A stretch of DNA of 53,242 nucleotides from Gammaproteobacteria bacterium (GCA_029210875.1 JARGFJ010000015.1:1-53242); one strand, 5' to 3'. Counted from the first letter of the stretch, positions 18,283 through 29,109 are shown. Notes: a model not told the origin generated them from the sequence alone. Numbers and translations are program-made.

Positions 18283-19563
18283 TTAGCTAATTTCTGCCAG
18301 AATTGCATGGGCACATTTTTCACCATTACGGATCGCGCCCTCTAGTGTTGCAGGATAATTATTAGCAACAAAGTCACCAGCGAGCCATAAACCTCTGGTT
18401 GATGTTTTATGTGTTGGACGCTGTTGTTGGTAAGCAATGGTGCTTGCAAATGTAGCGCGTTTTTCACGGATGACACAAGCCGATTGTGCTTGAGCTGGCA
18501 GCGAGGGAATTAATTGATGAATTTCTGCCGATACGCATTCGATAAGGGCTTGTTTGGACCTGTTTTCGTGTTGTCCCGGACCACTGATCACAACAGCCAT
18601 TAATCCAGGATGTTGTAGACTTCGATCAAAAATCCACTGACTGTGTGTGCCAGATAAGCCTAACATGGGCGCAGGTAACCTCACTTCTTGTCCATATTGC
18701 AGATAAACAGTACAAATAGGTAATTGATCTGGTTGTGTCATCGCTAACATGGGTGAAAGCAAGTCTGCACATTGTGACGGGCCTGTTGCGATAATCACAT
18801 GATTCGCTAAATACGTATTGCCATCATTGGTGATGATGCCTTTAATTTGGCCATTATCATTGATCAGTTCTTTAACGCGGCATCGCAAGGTAATTTTACC
18901 GCCATTTTTTGTTAAAAATGTTGCCGCAGGTTGTGGAAAAAGTGTACCAAGTGGCTGCTGTGGAATAAGTAAATCAGCGGCAGTTTGATGTTGACCTAAA
19001 CTGTCTTTAAGAACATGTGCCAAGACATGCGCTGAAGCATTTGCTATTGGCGTATTCAGTGTTGCCAGACACAAGGGCTCCCACAATTGTTTTATTAAGC
19101 GTTGAGATTGTCTGGTTTTATGTAACCAGTTTGCGACAGACATATCGTCATTAGCCAGAAGCTTGGGAATATCACGTTGCAATCGAACCAGCTGAACTAC
19201 TGCGGAGAGTCCGGCAGAACGAAATACATTCCATGCCAATGATAACGGCCAAGGCCAGCCACCTTTTGCTGAAATGTGTAAAGGCGTGAATATGTCATCA
19301 ACGATAGTTATGTCGATGGGATAACGTTTGAATAGCTTACTGTGATCGATATCAATCAATGACATTAATGCCAACATATGATCATAGGCACCGATCATCA
19401 CATGTTGACCATTATCAATGACTTTATCTTGCCAGCTTACATTGCGTGCACGTCCACCTAGTTGTTTGGTGGACTCAACGACATGAACTGGGATACCGTG
19501 ATCAGTTAATGTGATCGCTGCTGCTAATCCACTCCAACCACCACCAACAATCACAACGCTCAT
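18283..19563 (-). CDS. hpnE: hydroxysqualene dehydroxylase HpnE
   Basis: This FAD-dependent amine oxidase/phytoene desaturase-like protein (426 aa) has the N-terminal Rossmann motif GGGWSGLAAA and LGGRAR. It directly follows hpnD with a four-base ATGA overlap. In the HpnCDE route, HpnE reduces hydroxysqualene to squalene, a precursor of hopanoids, sterols or C30 carotenoids. The C-terminal WLAGDFVANNYPATLEGA is the usual FAD-binding end of this family. No hpnC is seen in the window, so the middle step must be encoded elsewhere or done differently. Confidence 0.92.
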   Translation of the reverse strand: MSVVIVGGGWSGLAAAITLTDHGIPVHVVESTKQLGGRARNVSWQDKVIDNGQHVMIGAYDHMLALMSLIDIDHSKLFKRYPIDITIVDDIFTPLHISAKGGWPWPLSLAWNVFRSAGLSAVVQLVRLQRDIPKLLANDDMSVANWLHKTRQSQRLIKQLWEPLCLATLNTPIANASAHVLAHVLKDSLGQHQTAADLLIPQQPLGTLFPQPAATFLTKNGGKITLRCRVKELINDNGQIKGIITNDGNTYLANHVIIATGPSQCADLLSPMLAMTQPDQLPICTVYLQYGQEVRLPAPMLGLSGTHSQWIFDRSLQHPGLMAVVISGPGQHENRSKQALIECVSAEIHQLIPSLPAQAQSACVIREKRATFASTIAYQQQRPTHKTSTRGLWLAGDFVANNYPATLEGAIRNGEKCAHAILAEIS

Positions 19564-20417
19564 AACTGTTTTTTATAACGTTGTTTTTCAGCGCGAGCAG
19601 TTTTCCATGCGATCCATAACTTTCTGATGGGTGTTAATGACACGCGATGATGCATCACTTGAAAATCATCCTGTTCTATTTCATCTAGGGTCGTGCGATA
19701 AATGGCAGCCATGATTAAGGCTGTACGCTGGTTGTAGCGATCAACATCAGGTAAAAACTGCATGGCTTGTTGATAGTACTGTTTGGCTCGATCAGTTTGA
19801 TATTTTAATAAAGCGATTAATTCCGGACTAGATTTTAGACTGAGGATATCGTCGGTTTTGACACCGAACTGTTCCAGCTCATCGAGAGGAAGATAGATGC
19901 GGCCTCGTTCGGCATCCTCTCTTACATCGCGAATGATATTAGTCAGCTGTAGTGCTATGCCCAGATTTTCAGCATATTTAAGTGTTTTACGGTCCGTATA
20001 GCCAAAAATTTCGACAGATAATAAACCGACCACACTGGCTGCTCGATGACAATATAAGGCTAACTGTTTAAATTCGGGATAGGAGAACTGTTCTAAGTCC
20101 ATTTCCATGCCATCAATAATTTCCATGAAATATTCTTCATGTAAATTAAAGTTATTTATTGCTGTGACTAATGCTTTGCCTACTGGATGGCTCGGATTAC
20201 CTGCAAAGGTTTGATGAATCTCATCACGCCACCAATCCAAAGTCTTGCGAGCGACGTCGATGTCAGCTATTTCATCAACCGCATCATCAACTTCACGACA
20301 AAATGCATACAGGGCAATAATAGCTTGACGTTGTTGTTCGGGTAAAAAGTGAAAACTGTAGTAAAAGCTGGAACCGCTCTTAGCAGTCTTATCCTGACAA
20401 TAGTCATCTGGAGTCAT
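19560..20417 (-). CDS. hpnD: presqualene diphosphate synthase HpnD
   Basis: The 285-aa squalene/phytoene synthase family protein condenses two farnesyl diphosphates. The two Asp-rich motifs are visible: DDAVDE at about residues 44-49 and NIIRDVREDAERGR at about 163-176. The pairing with hpnE supports HpnD over a phytoene synthase (CrtB). Overlaps of four bases with both the ferredoxin upstream and hpnE downstream indicate translational coupling. Cytosolic or membrane-associated. Confidence 0.93.
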   Translation of the reverse strand: MTPDDYCQDKTAKSGSSFYYSFHFLPEQQRQAIIALYAFCREVDDAVDEIADIDVARKTLDWWRDEIHQTFAGNPSHPVGKALVTAINNFNLHEEYFMEIIDGMEMDLEQFSYPEFKQLALYCHRAASVVGLLSVEIFGYTDRKTLKYAENLGIALQLTNIIRDVREDAERGRIYLPLDELEQFGVKTDDILSLKSSPELIALLKYQTDRAKQYYQQAMQFLPDVDRYNQRTALIMAAIYRTTLDEIEQDDFQVMHHRVSLTPIRKLWIAWKTARAEKQRYKKQL

Positions 20418-20716
20418 TTTTGTAGCCTTTTTACAATAATGCCATTTTGAACATGTGATTGAATAATTTCATCTACGTCGGCTTCAGTTTTACATTGATA
20501 CCAAATGCCTTCTGGATAAACGACAATAATTGGGCCTAACTTACAGCGATTGAGACAGCCGGCATTGTTGATGCGTACTTTTTTAAGTTTTAAGTCTTTG
20601 ATGCGTTGTTTAGCATAGTCACGTAACGCACTTGAACCATGTTGTTGGCAATAAGCTGTGCCATCATCACGTAAGTGCGTACAAAAAAAGACGTGATGTG
20701 TGTATATCTGAGCCAT
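20414..20716 (-). CDS. thioredoxin-like [2Fe-2S] ferredoxin
   Basis: The 100-aa protein has the cysteine pattern of the thioredoxin-fold [2Fe-2S] ferredoxins. Cysteines lie at residue 12 (FFCTHLRDD) and 23 (AYCQQHG), with another pair in AGCLNRCKLGP. It is coupled to hpnD by an ATGA overlap and follows ispB by 16 bases. A role as electron donor to an isoprenoid-modifying enzyme such as HpnE is possible but only inferred from position. Confidence 0.85.
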   Translation of the reverse strand: MAQIYTHHVFFCTHLRDDGTAYCQQHGSSALRDYAKQRIKDLKLKKVRINNAGCLNRCKLGPIIVVYPEGIWYQCKTEADVDEIIQSHVQNGIIVKRLQK

Positions 20717-20732
20717 GAATCAATTACTCGTT

Positions 20733-21701
20733 TTAATAGGTACGATTAATTGAAAATTCGGCCAAACTGATTAATGCGTGTTTGTAGTCTGAATCAACAA
20801 TAATCGATAGTGCCGCTTTTGCTTGTTCAACTTCATTTTGAGCTGCTCGAGATGTGTAGTCGATGGCACCAGTTTCATGAATGACGGTAATAATCTCATC
20901 AATTTTATCGCGTTGACCATGTTCAATGGCTTCACGAATAATCTGCGCTTGCCCTTTACTGCCATGTTTCATTGCATAGATCAGCGGTAAGGTTGGTTTG
21001 CCTTCAGCCAGATCGTCACCAATATTTTTACCAATGGTATCGCTAGATTCACTGTAATCTAATAAGTCATCAACCAGTTGGAATGCGCTACCGAGATGCA
21101 TGGCATAGTTTGCCATTGCCTGTTCTATTTCAGGGCCAGAGTGTGAAATGACCGCACCAAGTTGCCCAGCGGCTTCAAATAATTTAGCCGTTTTATGGTG
21201 GATCACCTCAAGATAGCGTTCCTCTGTGGTGCCAGCGTCATGACAGTTGAGCAATTGTAATACTTCACCTTCCGCAATCACATTTGTGGTGTGCGATAGA
21301 ATTTTCATCAAGCGCATCGATTCCATTTCAACCATCATTTCAAATGAACGGGTATATAAGAAATCGCCAACCAATACGCTGGCTTCATTGCCCCACAAGT
21401 TATTCGCGGTTTCGCGACCTCGGCGCAGTTCTGAGTTATCAACGACATCATCATGCAATAATGTTGCGGTATGAATAAACTCAATGATGGTCGCAAGATT
21501 GAGATGTTGAGTACCCTGATAACCACATGCGCGAGCGCATAAAATCGCTAATGCCGGGCGCAGTCGTTTACCACCACTATTGATTATGTAGTAACCAAGT
21601 TGATTGATTAAGACAACATCTGACTGTAGACGCGATTGAATCATTGCATCAACAAAGGACATATCCTCTTTTATTAATGAGTAAATGGATTGAATATCCA
21701 C
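20733..21701 (-). CDS. ispB: octaprenyl diphosphate synthase
   Basis: This trans-polyprenyl diphosphate synthase (322 aa) makes the side chain of ubiquinone. The first Asp-rich motif is LLHDDVVDNSELRRG (about 81-95) and the second is LVDDLLDYSES. GGKRLRPAL is the substrate-binding start of the family. It is divergent from rplU, the common gammaproteobacterial arrangement, which favours ispB over geranylgeranyl or farnesyl synthases. It heads the isoprenoid operon ispB-ferredoxin-hpnD-hpnE. Confidence 0.93.
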   Translation of the reverse strand: MDIQSIYSLIKEDMSFVDAMIQSRLQSDVVLINQLGYYIINSGGKRLRPALAILCARACGYQGTQHLNLATIIEFIHTATLLHDDVVDNSELRRGRETANNLWGNEASVLVGDFLYTRSFEMMVEMESMRLMKILSHTTNVIAEGEVLQLLNCHDAGTTEERYLEVIHHKTAKLFEAAGQLGAVISHSGPEIEQAMANYAMHLGSAFQLVDDLLDYSESSDTIGKNIGDDLAEGKPTLPLIYAMKHGSKGQAQIIREAIEHGQRDKIDEIITVIHETGAIDYTSRAAQNEVEQAKAALSIIVDSDYKHALISLAEFSINRTY

Positions 21702-21787
21702 GGCGCTATAATCTGCCTATATAATATGCTTTAAAAGAGCGTACTTTCTCATGTGGAGCAAACATTCGCAAATATTTGCAATGATAT

Positions 21788-21816
21788 TTGATCTCTTTGA
21801 TGAAAGAGGCTAAAAT
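21788..21816 (+). promoter_or_regulatory. sigma70-type promoter of rplU-rpmA
   Basis: TTGATC (21788-21793) and TAAAAT (21811-21816) are separated by exactly 17 bp, and the rplU start is about 50 bases downstream. This fits the expected ribosomal protein promoter. Confidence 0.6.
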
Positions 21817-21870
21817 TCTCGGTTCTTTGTTGGGGCAGCCCAATGATCTAATTATTTTTTGGAGACAGCG

Positions 21871-22182
21871 ATGTACGCTATTATCGCGACTGGTGGTAAA
21901 CAGTACCGTGTTAAAGAGGGCGAAAAGCTCCGTGTAGAAAAATTATCTGCAGAAGCTGGTGATACAGTTGAGTTAGATAAAGTGCTTTTGATTGGCGAAG
22001 GTGATGACGTTAAAGTTGGCGCTCCTTACTTGGATGGCGCTAAAGTAACTGCAACAGTTGCTGCTAATGGTCGTGCTGATAAAGTTAAAATTATCAAATT
22101 CCATCGCCGTAAACATTATCGCAGACAGATGGGTCACCGTCAGTCTTTCACTGAAATCGAAATCACTGGCATCAAAGCCTAA
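21871..22182 (+). CDS. rplU: 50S ribosomal protein L21
   Basis: The 103-aa product begins [18 protein letters not shown], the usual L21 N-terminus, and has the [16 protein letters not shown] basic signature. I chose the ATG at 21871, eight bases after GGAG, over an in-frame upstream ATG at 21859 that would add four residues. It is followed by rpmA after 26 bases, the standard L21-L27 pair. Confidence 0.97.
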   Translation: MYAIIATGGKQYRVKEGEKLRVEKLSAEAGDTVELDKVLLIGEGDDVKVGAPYLDGAKVTATVAANGRADKVKIIKFHRRKHYRRQMGHRQSFTEIEITGIKA

Positions 22183-22208
22183 GATTAGCGACATTAGAGG
22201 ATTTAGAG

Positions 22209-22466
22209 ATGGCTCATAAGAAAGCGGGTGGTAGTACTAGAAACGGACGTGATTCGGAATCGAAACGTCTAGGCGTTAAACGCTACGGTGGTGAAGCTGT
22301 TGATGGTGGTAATATTCTTATCCGTCAACGTGGCACACGTTACCATGCGGGTAACAATGTAGGTATTGGTAAAGATCACACTTTATTTGCAAAAGCTGCA
22401 GGCCGAGTTTTATTCGAAACTAAAGGTCCAAAAAACCGTACATTTGTTAGCGTAGTTGCTGACTAA
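22209..22466 (+). CDS. rpmA: 50S ribosomal protein L27
   Basis: The 85-aa protein begins [20 protein letters not shown], the conserved L27 start, whose N-terminal tail reaches the peptidyl transferase centre. The [20 protein letters not shown] motif is present. It ends 41 bases before a strong terminator. Confidence 0.97.
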   Translation: MAHKKAGGSTRNGRDSESKRLGVKRYGGEAVDGGNILIRQRGTRYHAGNNVGIGKDHTLFAKAAGRVLFETKGPKNRTFVSVVAD

Positions 22467-22507
22467 GAACAGTATGTTGGCCCGCATATGGGGCAAACAG
22501 CTAAAAG

Positions 22508-22529
22508 CCCCGCTGATGCGGGGTTTTTT
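22508..22529 (+). terminator. rho-independent terminator after rpmA
   Basis: The stem CCCCGC (22508-22513), loop TGAT and GCGGGG (22518-22523) are followed by six T residues. Confidence 0.92.
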
Positions 22530-22578
22530 GTTTCTGGACTTTAATTTTAATAATGACTATGTTGAACATAAGTCATAA

Positions 22579-23649
<1,071 letters not shown>

Positions 23650-23652
23650 TGT

Positions 23653-24783
23653 GTGACGACACCACACCAACAACTTGTTGATACCAAACGTTGGGTTATC
23701 AAGATCGGTAGTGCCTTACTGACTCGAATTGGTGAAGGACTCGATCATGAGCGCATTAAATGGTTAAGTGGTGAAATTGCCTATTTGCGTAATCAAGGCA
23801 AAGAGATTGTATTAGTTACTTCTGGCTCAGTAGCTGCTGGCATGCAACAATTAGGCTGGTCAAAGCGTCCTCATGCGATTCATCTACTGCAAGCGGCGGC
23901 CAGTGTTGGTCAAATGAATTTGATTCAAGCCTATGCGTCTGAATGTCGACAGCATGGTATTTTGACATCTCAAATTTTGCTAACTCATTCGGATTTATCT
24001 GATCGCAGTCGGCATTTGAATGCACGAAGCACGCTAAACAGTTTATTGGACTTAGGTGTATTGCCCGTTGTTAATGAAAATGACACGATAGCAACTGACG
24101 AAATTCGGTTTGGTGATAACGATACGCTTGCAGCGATGACAACTAATTTAATTGAAGCCGATGTATTAGTCATTTTGACCGATCAAGATGGTCTGTTTGA
24201 TTCCGATCCTAGAGTCAATCCTGATGCACGTATGATTGCAGCATCAGCCGCAAGTAATCCTGCTTTAGATGCAATGGCAAGTGATAGTAAAGGCCAATTA
24301 GGTCGTGGAGGAATGGCGACCAAGTTATTGGCATCTCGTCGTGCTGCTCGGTCAGGTGCTGCTACTGTTATTTTGTCTGGTAAACATCCTGAAAATTTAC
24401 GATTTCTGGCGGCCGGTCAGGGAGTTGGCACCTTATTGTGGCCTGATAATGAGCCGCTTACCGCACGACAACAATGGTTAGTTGGTCATTTGAAGCCAAA
24501 AGGTCAAATCATTCTGGATGATGGTGCCGTTGACGTGATTCGTCAGCAGGGACGAAGTGTTCTCCCGGTAGGCGTCAAACATGTTGAAGGTCAATACCAA
24601 CGAGGTGACTTATTAATTTGTCTTGATATGAATGGTAAGGAAGTGGCGCGTGGTTTAGTCAATTACAATACTGACGAGACGCTAAAAATCATGGGGTATG
24701 CCAGTCGCGAAATTGAGTCTTTATTGGGATATGTTGACGAGCCTGAACTGATTCATCGTGATAATTTAGTTGTAACAGGATGA
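23653..24783 (+). CDS. proB: glutamate 5-kinase
   Basis: This is the first enzyme of proline synthesis. The amino acid kinase domain (about residues 10-255) carries KIGSALLT, VSSGSVAAG-like LVTSGSVAAGM, NENDTI and GTGGMATK-like RGGMATKLLA. The C-terminal PUA domain (about 275-365) makes it the full-length 376-aa type. The start is GTG, with the GAGGAATAA at the end of obgE as ribosome binding site. proA is not adjacent. Confidence 0.96.
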   Translation: MTTPHQQLVDTKRWVIKIGSALLTRIGEGLDHERIKWLSGEIAYLRNQGKEIVLVTSGSVAAGMQQLGWSKRPHAIHLLQAAASVGQMNLIQAYASECRQHGILTSQILLTHSDLSDRSRHLNARSTLNSLLDLGVLPVVNENDTIATDEIRFGDNDTLAAMTTNLIEADVLVILTDQDGLFDSDPRVNPDARMIAASAASNPALDAMASDSKGQLGRGGMATKLLASRRAARSGAATVILSGKHPENLRFLAAGQGVGTLLWPDNEPLTARQQWLVGHLKPKGQIILDDGAVDVIRQQGRSVLPVGVKHVEGQYQRGDLLICLDMNGKEVARGLVNYNTDETLKIMGYASREIESLLGYVDEPELIHRDNLVVTG

Positions 24784-24802
24784 ACGGTTAAATTACAGAC
24801 AT

Positions 24803-24830
24803 AAAAAAACCGGCATCTGCCGGTTTTTTT
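24803..24830. terminator. bidirectional terminator between proB and rpsT
   Basis: The stem AACCGGC/GCCGGTT has loop ATCT and is flanked by an A run on the left and a T run on the right, so it can serve the convergent genes on both strands. Confidence 0.9.
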
Positions 24831-24850
24831 AAAAGCAATGATGCTTTGAA

Positions 24851-25111
24851 TTATAGTGCGCGAACTGCGTTATTCAAACGGCTTTTGCTACGAGCAGCAG
24901 CGTTTTTATGAATAAGACCTTTACGTGCAGCACGATCAAGAGCTGGTACAACAGCTTGGAAAGCAGCAGTTGCTTGTTCTTTATCGCCGCTAGCAATTGC
25001 TGCGTTCAATTTTTTAACCGTGGTACGCATTGCAGAACGTTGACTAGAATTTAGTTGACGACTTGCTTCTGCTTGTTTTGCGCGTTTTTTTGCTTGTGCT
25101 GAGTTTGCCAA
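24851..25111 (-). CDS. rpsT: 30S ribosomal protein S20
   Basis: The 86-aa, Lys/Ala-rich protein begins [15 protein letters not shown] and ends [13 protein letters not shown], both typical of S20. It binds 16S rRNA early in 30S assembly. The AGGAG ribosome binding site lies upstream of the ATG. A promoter is visible at 25154-25182 on the same strand. Confidence 0.97.
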   Translation of the reverse strand: MANSAQAKKRAKQAEASRQLNSSQRSAMRTTVKKLNAAIASGDKEQATAAFQAVVPALDRAARKGLIHKNAAARSKSRLNNAVRAL

Positions 25112-25153
25112 AATGCTTCTCCTAAAACCAGCTATTGGTATGTTGAACCGAGC

Positions 25154-25182
25154 ATTATCCCGATTTTTTTATCGCTTGTAAA
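25154..25182 (-). promoter_or_regulatory. sigma70-type promoter of rpsT
   Basis: Read on the minus strand, TTTACA and GATAAT are separated by 17 bp. The -10 lies about 40 bases upstream of the rpsT start. Confidence 0.6.
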
Positions 25183-25218
25183 TGGTATTATGTCGAAAAT
25201 TGTAAATTAGGCGAAATT

Positions 25219-25998
25219 ATGAGAATTATTACTGCTAATGTCAACGGTATTCGTGCCGCTGGACGTAAGGGTTTTTTTGACTGGCTAACCACGCAACAAG
25301 CAGATGTGGTCTGTATTCAGGAAACGAAAGCGCAACTTCATCAATTGGAAGATGATATTTATTGCCCAGAAGGATATCACTGTTATTATCATGATGCCCA
25401 AAAGAAGGGATACAGCGGTGTTGCACTCTATTGTAAGCAAAAACCGGATGTTGTTATTGAAGGCATGGGTAATCAAGAGTTTGATGATGAAGGGCGCTAT
25501 ATTGAGGCAAAATTTGGTAATTTGAGTGTTATTTCGCTCTATATGCCATCGGGTTCCTCAAAACAAGAACGTCAGCAGGCCAAATACCGTTGTATGGATC
25601 ATATGATGGTAAAACTCGATCAGATGAAAGCATCTGGTCGCGACTATATTATCTGTGGTGATTGGAATATTGCGCATAAAAATGAAGATATTCGTAATTG
25701 GAAAGGCAATCAGAAAAACTCCGGATTTTTACCAGAAGAACGGGCGTGGTTGGATGTATTATTTGATCAAAAAGGATTTATCGACGCATTTCGGGCGTTG
25801 CCACAACAAGAGCATGAATATACGTGGTGGTCGAATCGTGGACAGGCATGGGCCAACAATGTTGGATGGCGGATTGATTACCATGTACTTTCACCTTCTT
25901 TAAAAGGTAAAGTGAAGGCCACCGAAATATATAAAGACGAACGATTTTCAGATCATGCGCCATTGATTATTGACTATGACTATTCCATTACTCAATGA
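25219..25998 (+). CDS. xthA: exodeoxyribonuclease III
   Basis: The 259-aa protein is an EEP-fold AP endonuclease/3' exonuclease for base excision repair. Motifs include MRIITANVNGIRAAGRKG (start), QETKAQ with the metal-binding Glu, GDWNIAHKNEDIRN in the active site, and the terminal SDHAPLIIDYD with the catalytic Asp-His pair. It overlaps the ampG-like gene by four bases (ATGA). Confidence 0.93.
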   Translation: MRIITANVNGIRAAGRKGFFDWLTTQQADVVCIQETKAQLHQLEDDIYCPEGYHCYYHDAQKKGYSGVALYCKQKPDVVIEGMGNQEFDDEGRYIEAKFGNLSVISLYMPSGSSKQERQQAKYRCMDHMMVKLDQMKASGRDYIICGDWNIAHKNEDIRNWKGNQKNSGFLPEERAWLDVLFDQKGFIDAFRALPQQEHEYTWWSNRGQAWANNVGWRIDYHVLSPSLKGKVKATEIYKDERFSDHAPLIIDYDYSITQ

Positions 25999-27557
25999 GT
26001 GAGATATCTAAACGCACGTGGCAACAGACGTTAACTGCCTTTGCACACCCTCGCGTTGTGACCATGCTGTTTTTTGGTATCTCAGCGGGTTTACCTTTAT
26101 TACTCATTTTCTCGTCATTAAGTTTATGGCTACGAGAAGCAGGCGTTGAACGAGCCGCTGTTACCTACTTTAGTTGGGCAGCATTAGGTTATTCTTTCAA
26201 ATTTGTGTGGGCACCACTGGTCGATACCTTACCTATACCAGTATTGACCAAACGGTTAGGTCGACGACGTGCCTGGCTACTTTTATCTCAACTTTCAATT
26301 ATGTTGGCAATCACTGCTATGGCTATGATTGACCCTGGCGAAAATGCCTTAACGGCAATGGCGTGGGCAGCCGTAATCTTAGGGTTTTCATCTGCAACAC
26401 AAGATGTTGCACTTGATGCTTATCGCATTGAATCAGCCGAGCCTGACTTGCAGGCCTTGATGTCATCAAGCTATATCGCAGGTTATCGGATCGGTATGTT
26501 GCTGGCAGGTGCTGGCGGCTTATTTTTAGCAAGTTACTTAGGTTCGTCAACAGCAGAGTATAGTTATCTTGCATGGAAATACACCTATCTTGCGATGGCG
26601 GCTATGATGTTGATTGGTGTTGTGACAACACTCATTATTTCTGAACCAATCACTGCACGAGATAGTCGACCAGCAATTAAACAAAAACAGTATCTTGGCT
26701 TGTTGGTGTTATTTACGTTATCTGTCAGTGGTTTTGTCGCGAGCTTTGCGATTAGCTCGGATCTTGCTCAACTTGCAAAACAAACATTAACGCTGCATTT
26801 GGCAAATGGCTATCTAGCCGGATTTATTATCGACTTATGTCGTTTGGCATTTGCGCTTACGATTGCTTTCATTATCGCAAAAACGCTGGTGCAGTCTCGC
26901 CTGATCCAGCAAGATATGCTTGATAGAACCTATATTGCGCCTGTTAAAGACTACTTTCAGCGTTATGGCTTGAGGTTGGCGTGGTTACTGTTGGCGTTAA
27001 TTGCGCTTTATCGTATTTCGGATATCGTTCTGGGTGTGATTTCCAATGTGTTCTATCAAGATCTGGGTTTTAGTAAGCCAGAAATTGCCACCGTGGTAAA
27101 AACATTTGGTTTGATTATGACGATTGTCGGTGGCTTTGTTGGCGGCATATTGGTGCTTAGGTTTGGCGTGATAAGGATACTATTTCTAGGGGCGATCTTG
27201 TCGGCAGCGACTAATTTGTTATTTATGTTATTAGCGCAAATTGGTTACGATATGCCGATGTTGTATTTAGTTATCTCGGCAGATAATTTATCAGCCGGCT
27301 TAGCCAGCGCGGCATTTATTGCCTTTTTATCCAGCCTGACTAATATTTCATTTACCGCTGTGCAATATGCAATATTTAGCTCGTTAATGACCTTATTGCC
27401 AAAAGTGCTAGGAGGTTATTCAGGGACGATGGTTGAAGCTTTCGGATATCAACAGTTTTTCTTACTAACCGCATTGATGGGCTTACCCGTATTGATACTT
27501 ATTTATTTTGCCGACAAACACTTCAAGTTAGACCCGGTGACCATTCCATTAGGTTAA
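25995..27557 (+). CDS. ampG: AmpG-like muropeptide MFS permease
   Basis: The 520-aa polytopic protein resembles AmpG, which imports anhydro-muropeptides for cell wall recycling. The early GISAGLPLLLIFSSLSLWL and VDTLPIP... GRRRAWLL segments are typical of the family. About 12-14 hydrophobic segments are visible. AmpG identity rests on the N-terminal half and on length; a related AmpG-type transporter with another substrate is possible. It is coupled to xthA through the ATGA overlap. Confidence 0.85.
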   Translation: MSEISKRTWQQTLTAFAHPRVVTMLFFGISAGLPLLLIFSSLSLWLREAGVERAAVTYFSWAALGYSFKFVWAPLVDTLPIPVLTKRLGRRRAWLLLSQLSIMLAITAMAMIDPGENALTAMAWAAVILGFSSATQDVALDAYRIESAEPDLQALMSSSYIAGYRIGMLLAGAGGLFLASYLGSSTAEYSYLAWKYTYLAMAAMMLIGVVTTLIISEPITARDSRPAIKQKQYLGLLVLFTLSVSGFVASFAISSDLAQLAKQTLTLHLANGYLAGFIIDLCRLAFALTIAFIIAKTLVQSRLIQQDMLDRTYIAPVKDYFQRYGLRLAWLLLALIALYRISDIVLGVISNVFYQDLGFSKPEIATVVKTFGLIMTIVGGFVGGILVLRFGVIRILFLGAILSAATNLLFMLLAQIGYDMPMLYLVISADNLSAGLASAAFIAFLSSLTNISFTAVQYAIFSSLMTLLPKVLGGYSGTMVEAFGYQQFFLLTALMGLPVLILIYFADKHFKLDPVTIPLG

Positions 27558-27638
27558 ATAAAGAAACTGTGTTCGTGCCAGAAAGCGATTTATCCCTTGG
27601 CGGCTGGCAATCATGCTGGTGAGATTGTCTATGTGACG

Positions 27639-28991
27639 TTAAACAATTTGATAACAGGGTTTGTAATCTTTCTCTCCCTGCCCAAGCTTCATCCGCTGTT
27701 CTTTCACAAACACACGAAGTAGTTCGTCAATTGCATTCATAATCGTGCGGTCACCATGAATTTTGTATGGCCCATTTTTAGCAACCTGGCGTATGCCAAA
27801 TGATTTAACATTACCAGCAACGATGCCTGAAAAAGCAGATCGTAATTGACTGGCTAACTCATGTTTAGGCAGATTTGGATCGAGTCGTAATGCCGCCATA
27901 TTTTCATGAGTAGGTTCAAATGGGTGTTGTAAATCAGGGGATATTTTAAGGTGCCAGTTAAAGTAATAAGCCTCGCTACTGGCGCTACGTTGTTTATGGA
28001 TAAAATGCACGGCATTTTTAGCTAATGTGCCTACTTTATCCGGTTCACCAATGATGATTTGATAGAGTTCAGCTATGTCATCACCGAGGCAGTTACGTAA
28101 AAACTTATCTAAGGTTGCAAAATAATCACGACAGCATTCTGGCCCTGCAAAAATAAGAGGCGTATCGGTCGTATTCTCTGGATGAAGCAAAATACTTAAC
28201 AGATAGAGAATTTCTTCTACCGTGCCGACACCGCCTGGAAGGACAATGATGCAGTGACCCAATCGAACAAACGCTTCCAAGCGTTTTTCGATATCAGGCA
28301 TGATCACCAGTTCATTGACAATGGCATTGGGCGATTCAGAGGCAATAATGCCAGGTTCGCTGATACCAATATAACGCCCATTGTTATTTTGCTGCTTGGC
28401 GTGACCGACAGCAGCACCTTTCATTGGGCCTTTCATGGCACCAATACCGCAACCGGTAATGATATCAAGACCACGCAAACCGAGTTGATAGCCGACATGT
28501 TTGGCGTAATCATATTCCTGACGCGGAATAGAGTGGCCACCCCAACAAACAACAATATTAGGTGCAACATTCGGTTTTATCGTGCCGGCATTTCGTAAAA
28601 TATGAAATATTTTGTCAGTTGTATTGCCGTTGCTACATCCATCCGCAAGTACTTTAAAATCAGCATAGACGATATCGCGCAATACTGATGACAAGTGCTC
28701 CTGAATGCCTTTAATAATCTCACCATCAACAAAAGATTGGGCGGGGGCGTTAAATATTTCAAGCATGACACCGCGAGGTTGAGGTTTAAGTTTGATATCG
28801 AAATCTGAATACAGATTGAATATCTGTTCGGCATCATCCTCATTGCTATCTGTATTTAGTACCGCGAGTGCGCAATCGCGAAATAATTGATAAAGATCAG
28901 CACTTGGATTGCTCAATTGGTAAATTTCTTCCTGAGACAACAGGTTGAGGCCACGCGTTGGGCGGATAGAGGTATGGGCAACTTTGTTCAT
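27639..28991 (-). CDS. ppnN: nucleotide 5'-monophosphate nucleosidase PpnN (YgdH)
   Basis: The 450-aa protein matches the PpnN/YgdH architecture: an N-terminal extension, a central LOG-type Rossmann domain with GCGIGAMKGPMKGAAVGHA and PGGVGTVEEIL, and a C-terminal domain (about 340-450). In E. coli the enzyme cleaves purine and pyrimidine nucleoside monophosphates into base and ribose 5-phosphate and is tuned by (p)ppGpp. Length and termini agree with E. coli YgdH (about 454 aa). It is convergent with ampG. Confidence 0.93.
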   Translation of the reverse strand: MNKVAHTSIRPTRGLNLLSQEEIYQLSNPSADLYQLFRDCALAVLNTDSNEDDAEQIFNLYSDFDIKLKPQPRGVMLEIFNAPAQSFVDGEIIKGIQEHLSSVLRDIVYADFKVLADGCSNGNTTDKIFHILRNAGTIKPNVAPNIVVCWGGHSIPRQEYDYAKHVGYQLGLRGLDIITGCGIGAMKGPMKGAAVGHAKQQNNNGRYIGISEPGIIASESPNAIVNELVIMPDIEKRLEAFVRLGHCIIVLPGGVGTVEEILYLLSILLHPENTTDTPLIFAGPECCRDYFATLDKFLRNCLGDDIAELYQIIIGEPDKVGTLAKNAVHFIHKQRSASSEAYYFNWHLKISPDLQHPFEPTHENMAALRLDPNLPKHELASQLRSAFSGIVAGNVKSFGIRQVAKNGPYKIHGDRTIMNAIDELLRVFVKEQRMKLGQGEKDYKPCYQIV

Positions 28992-29084
28992 ACTGTTTCC
29001 TATGTTGACTAGCTAAATTGATGCTCCCACTGTTAGGTTAAGCGATCAAGCTTTTTGTTGATCTGTCGCACTAAAAGCTACAAA

Positions 29085-29109
29085 CAAAAAGACCACAAAT
29101 AACGTGGCC
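29085..29109 (-). terminator. terminator downstream of ssb
   Basis: On the minus strand GGCCAC, a seven-base loop and GTGGTC (one G-U pair) are followed by TTTTTG. It lies 32 bases after the ssb stop. Confidence 0.7.
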
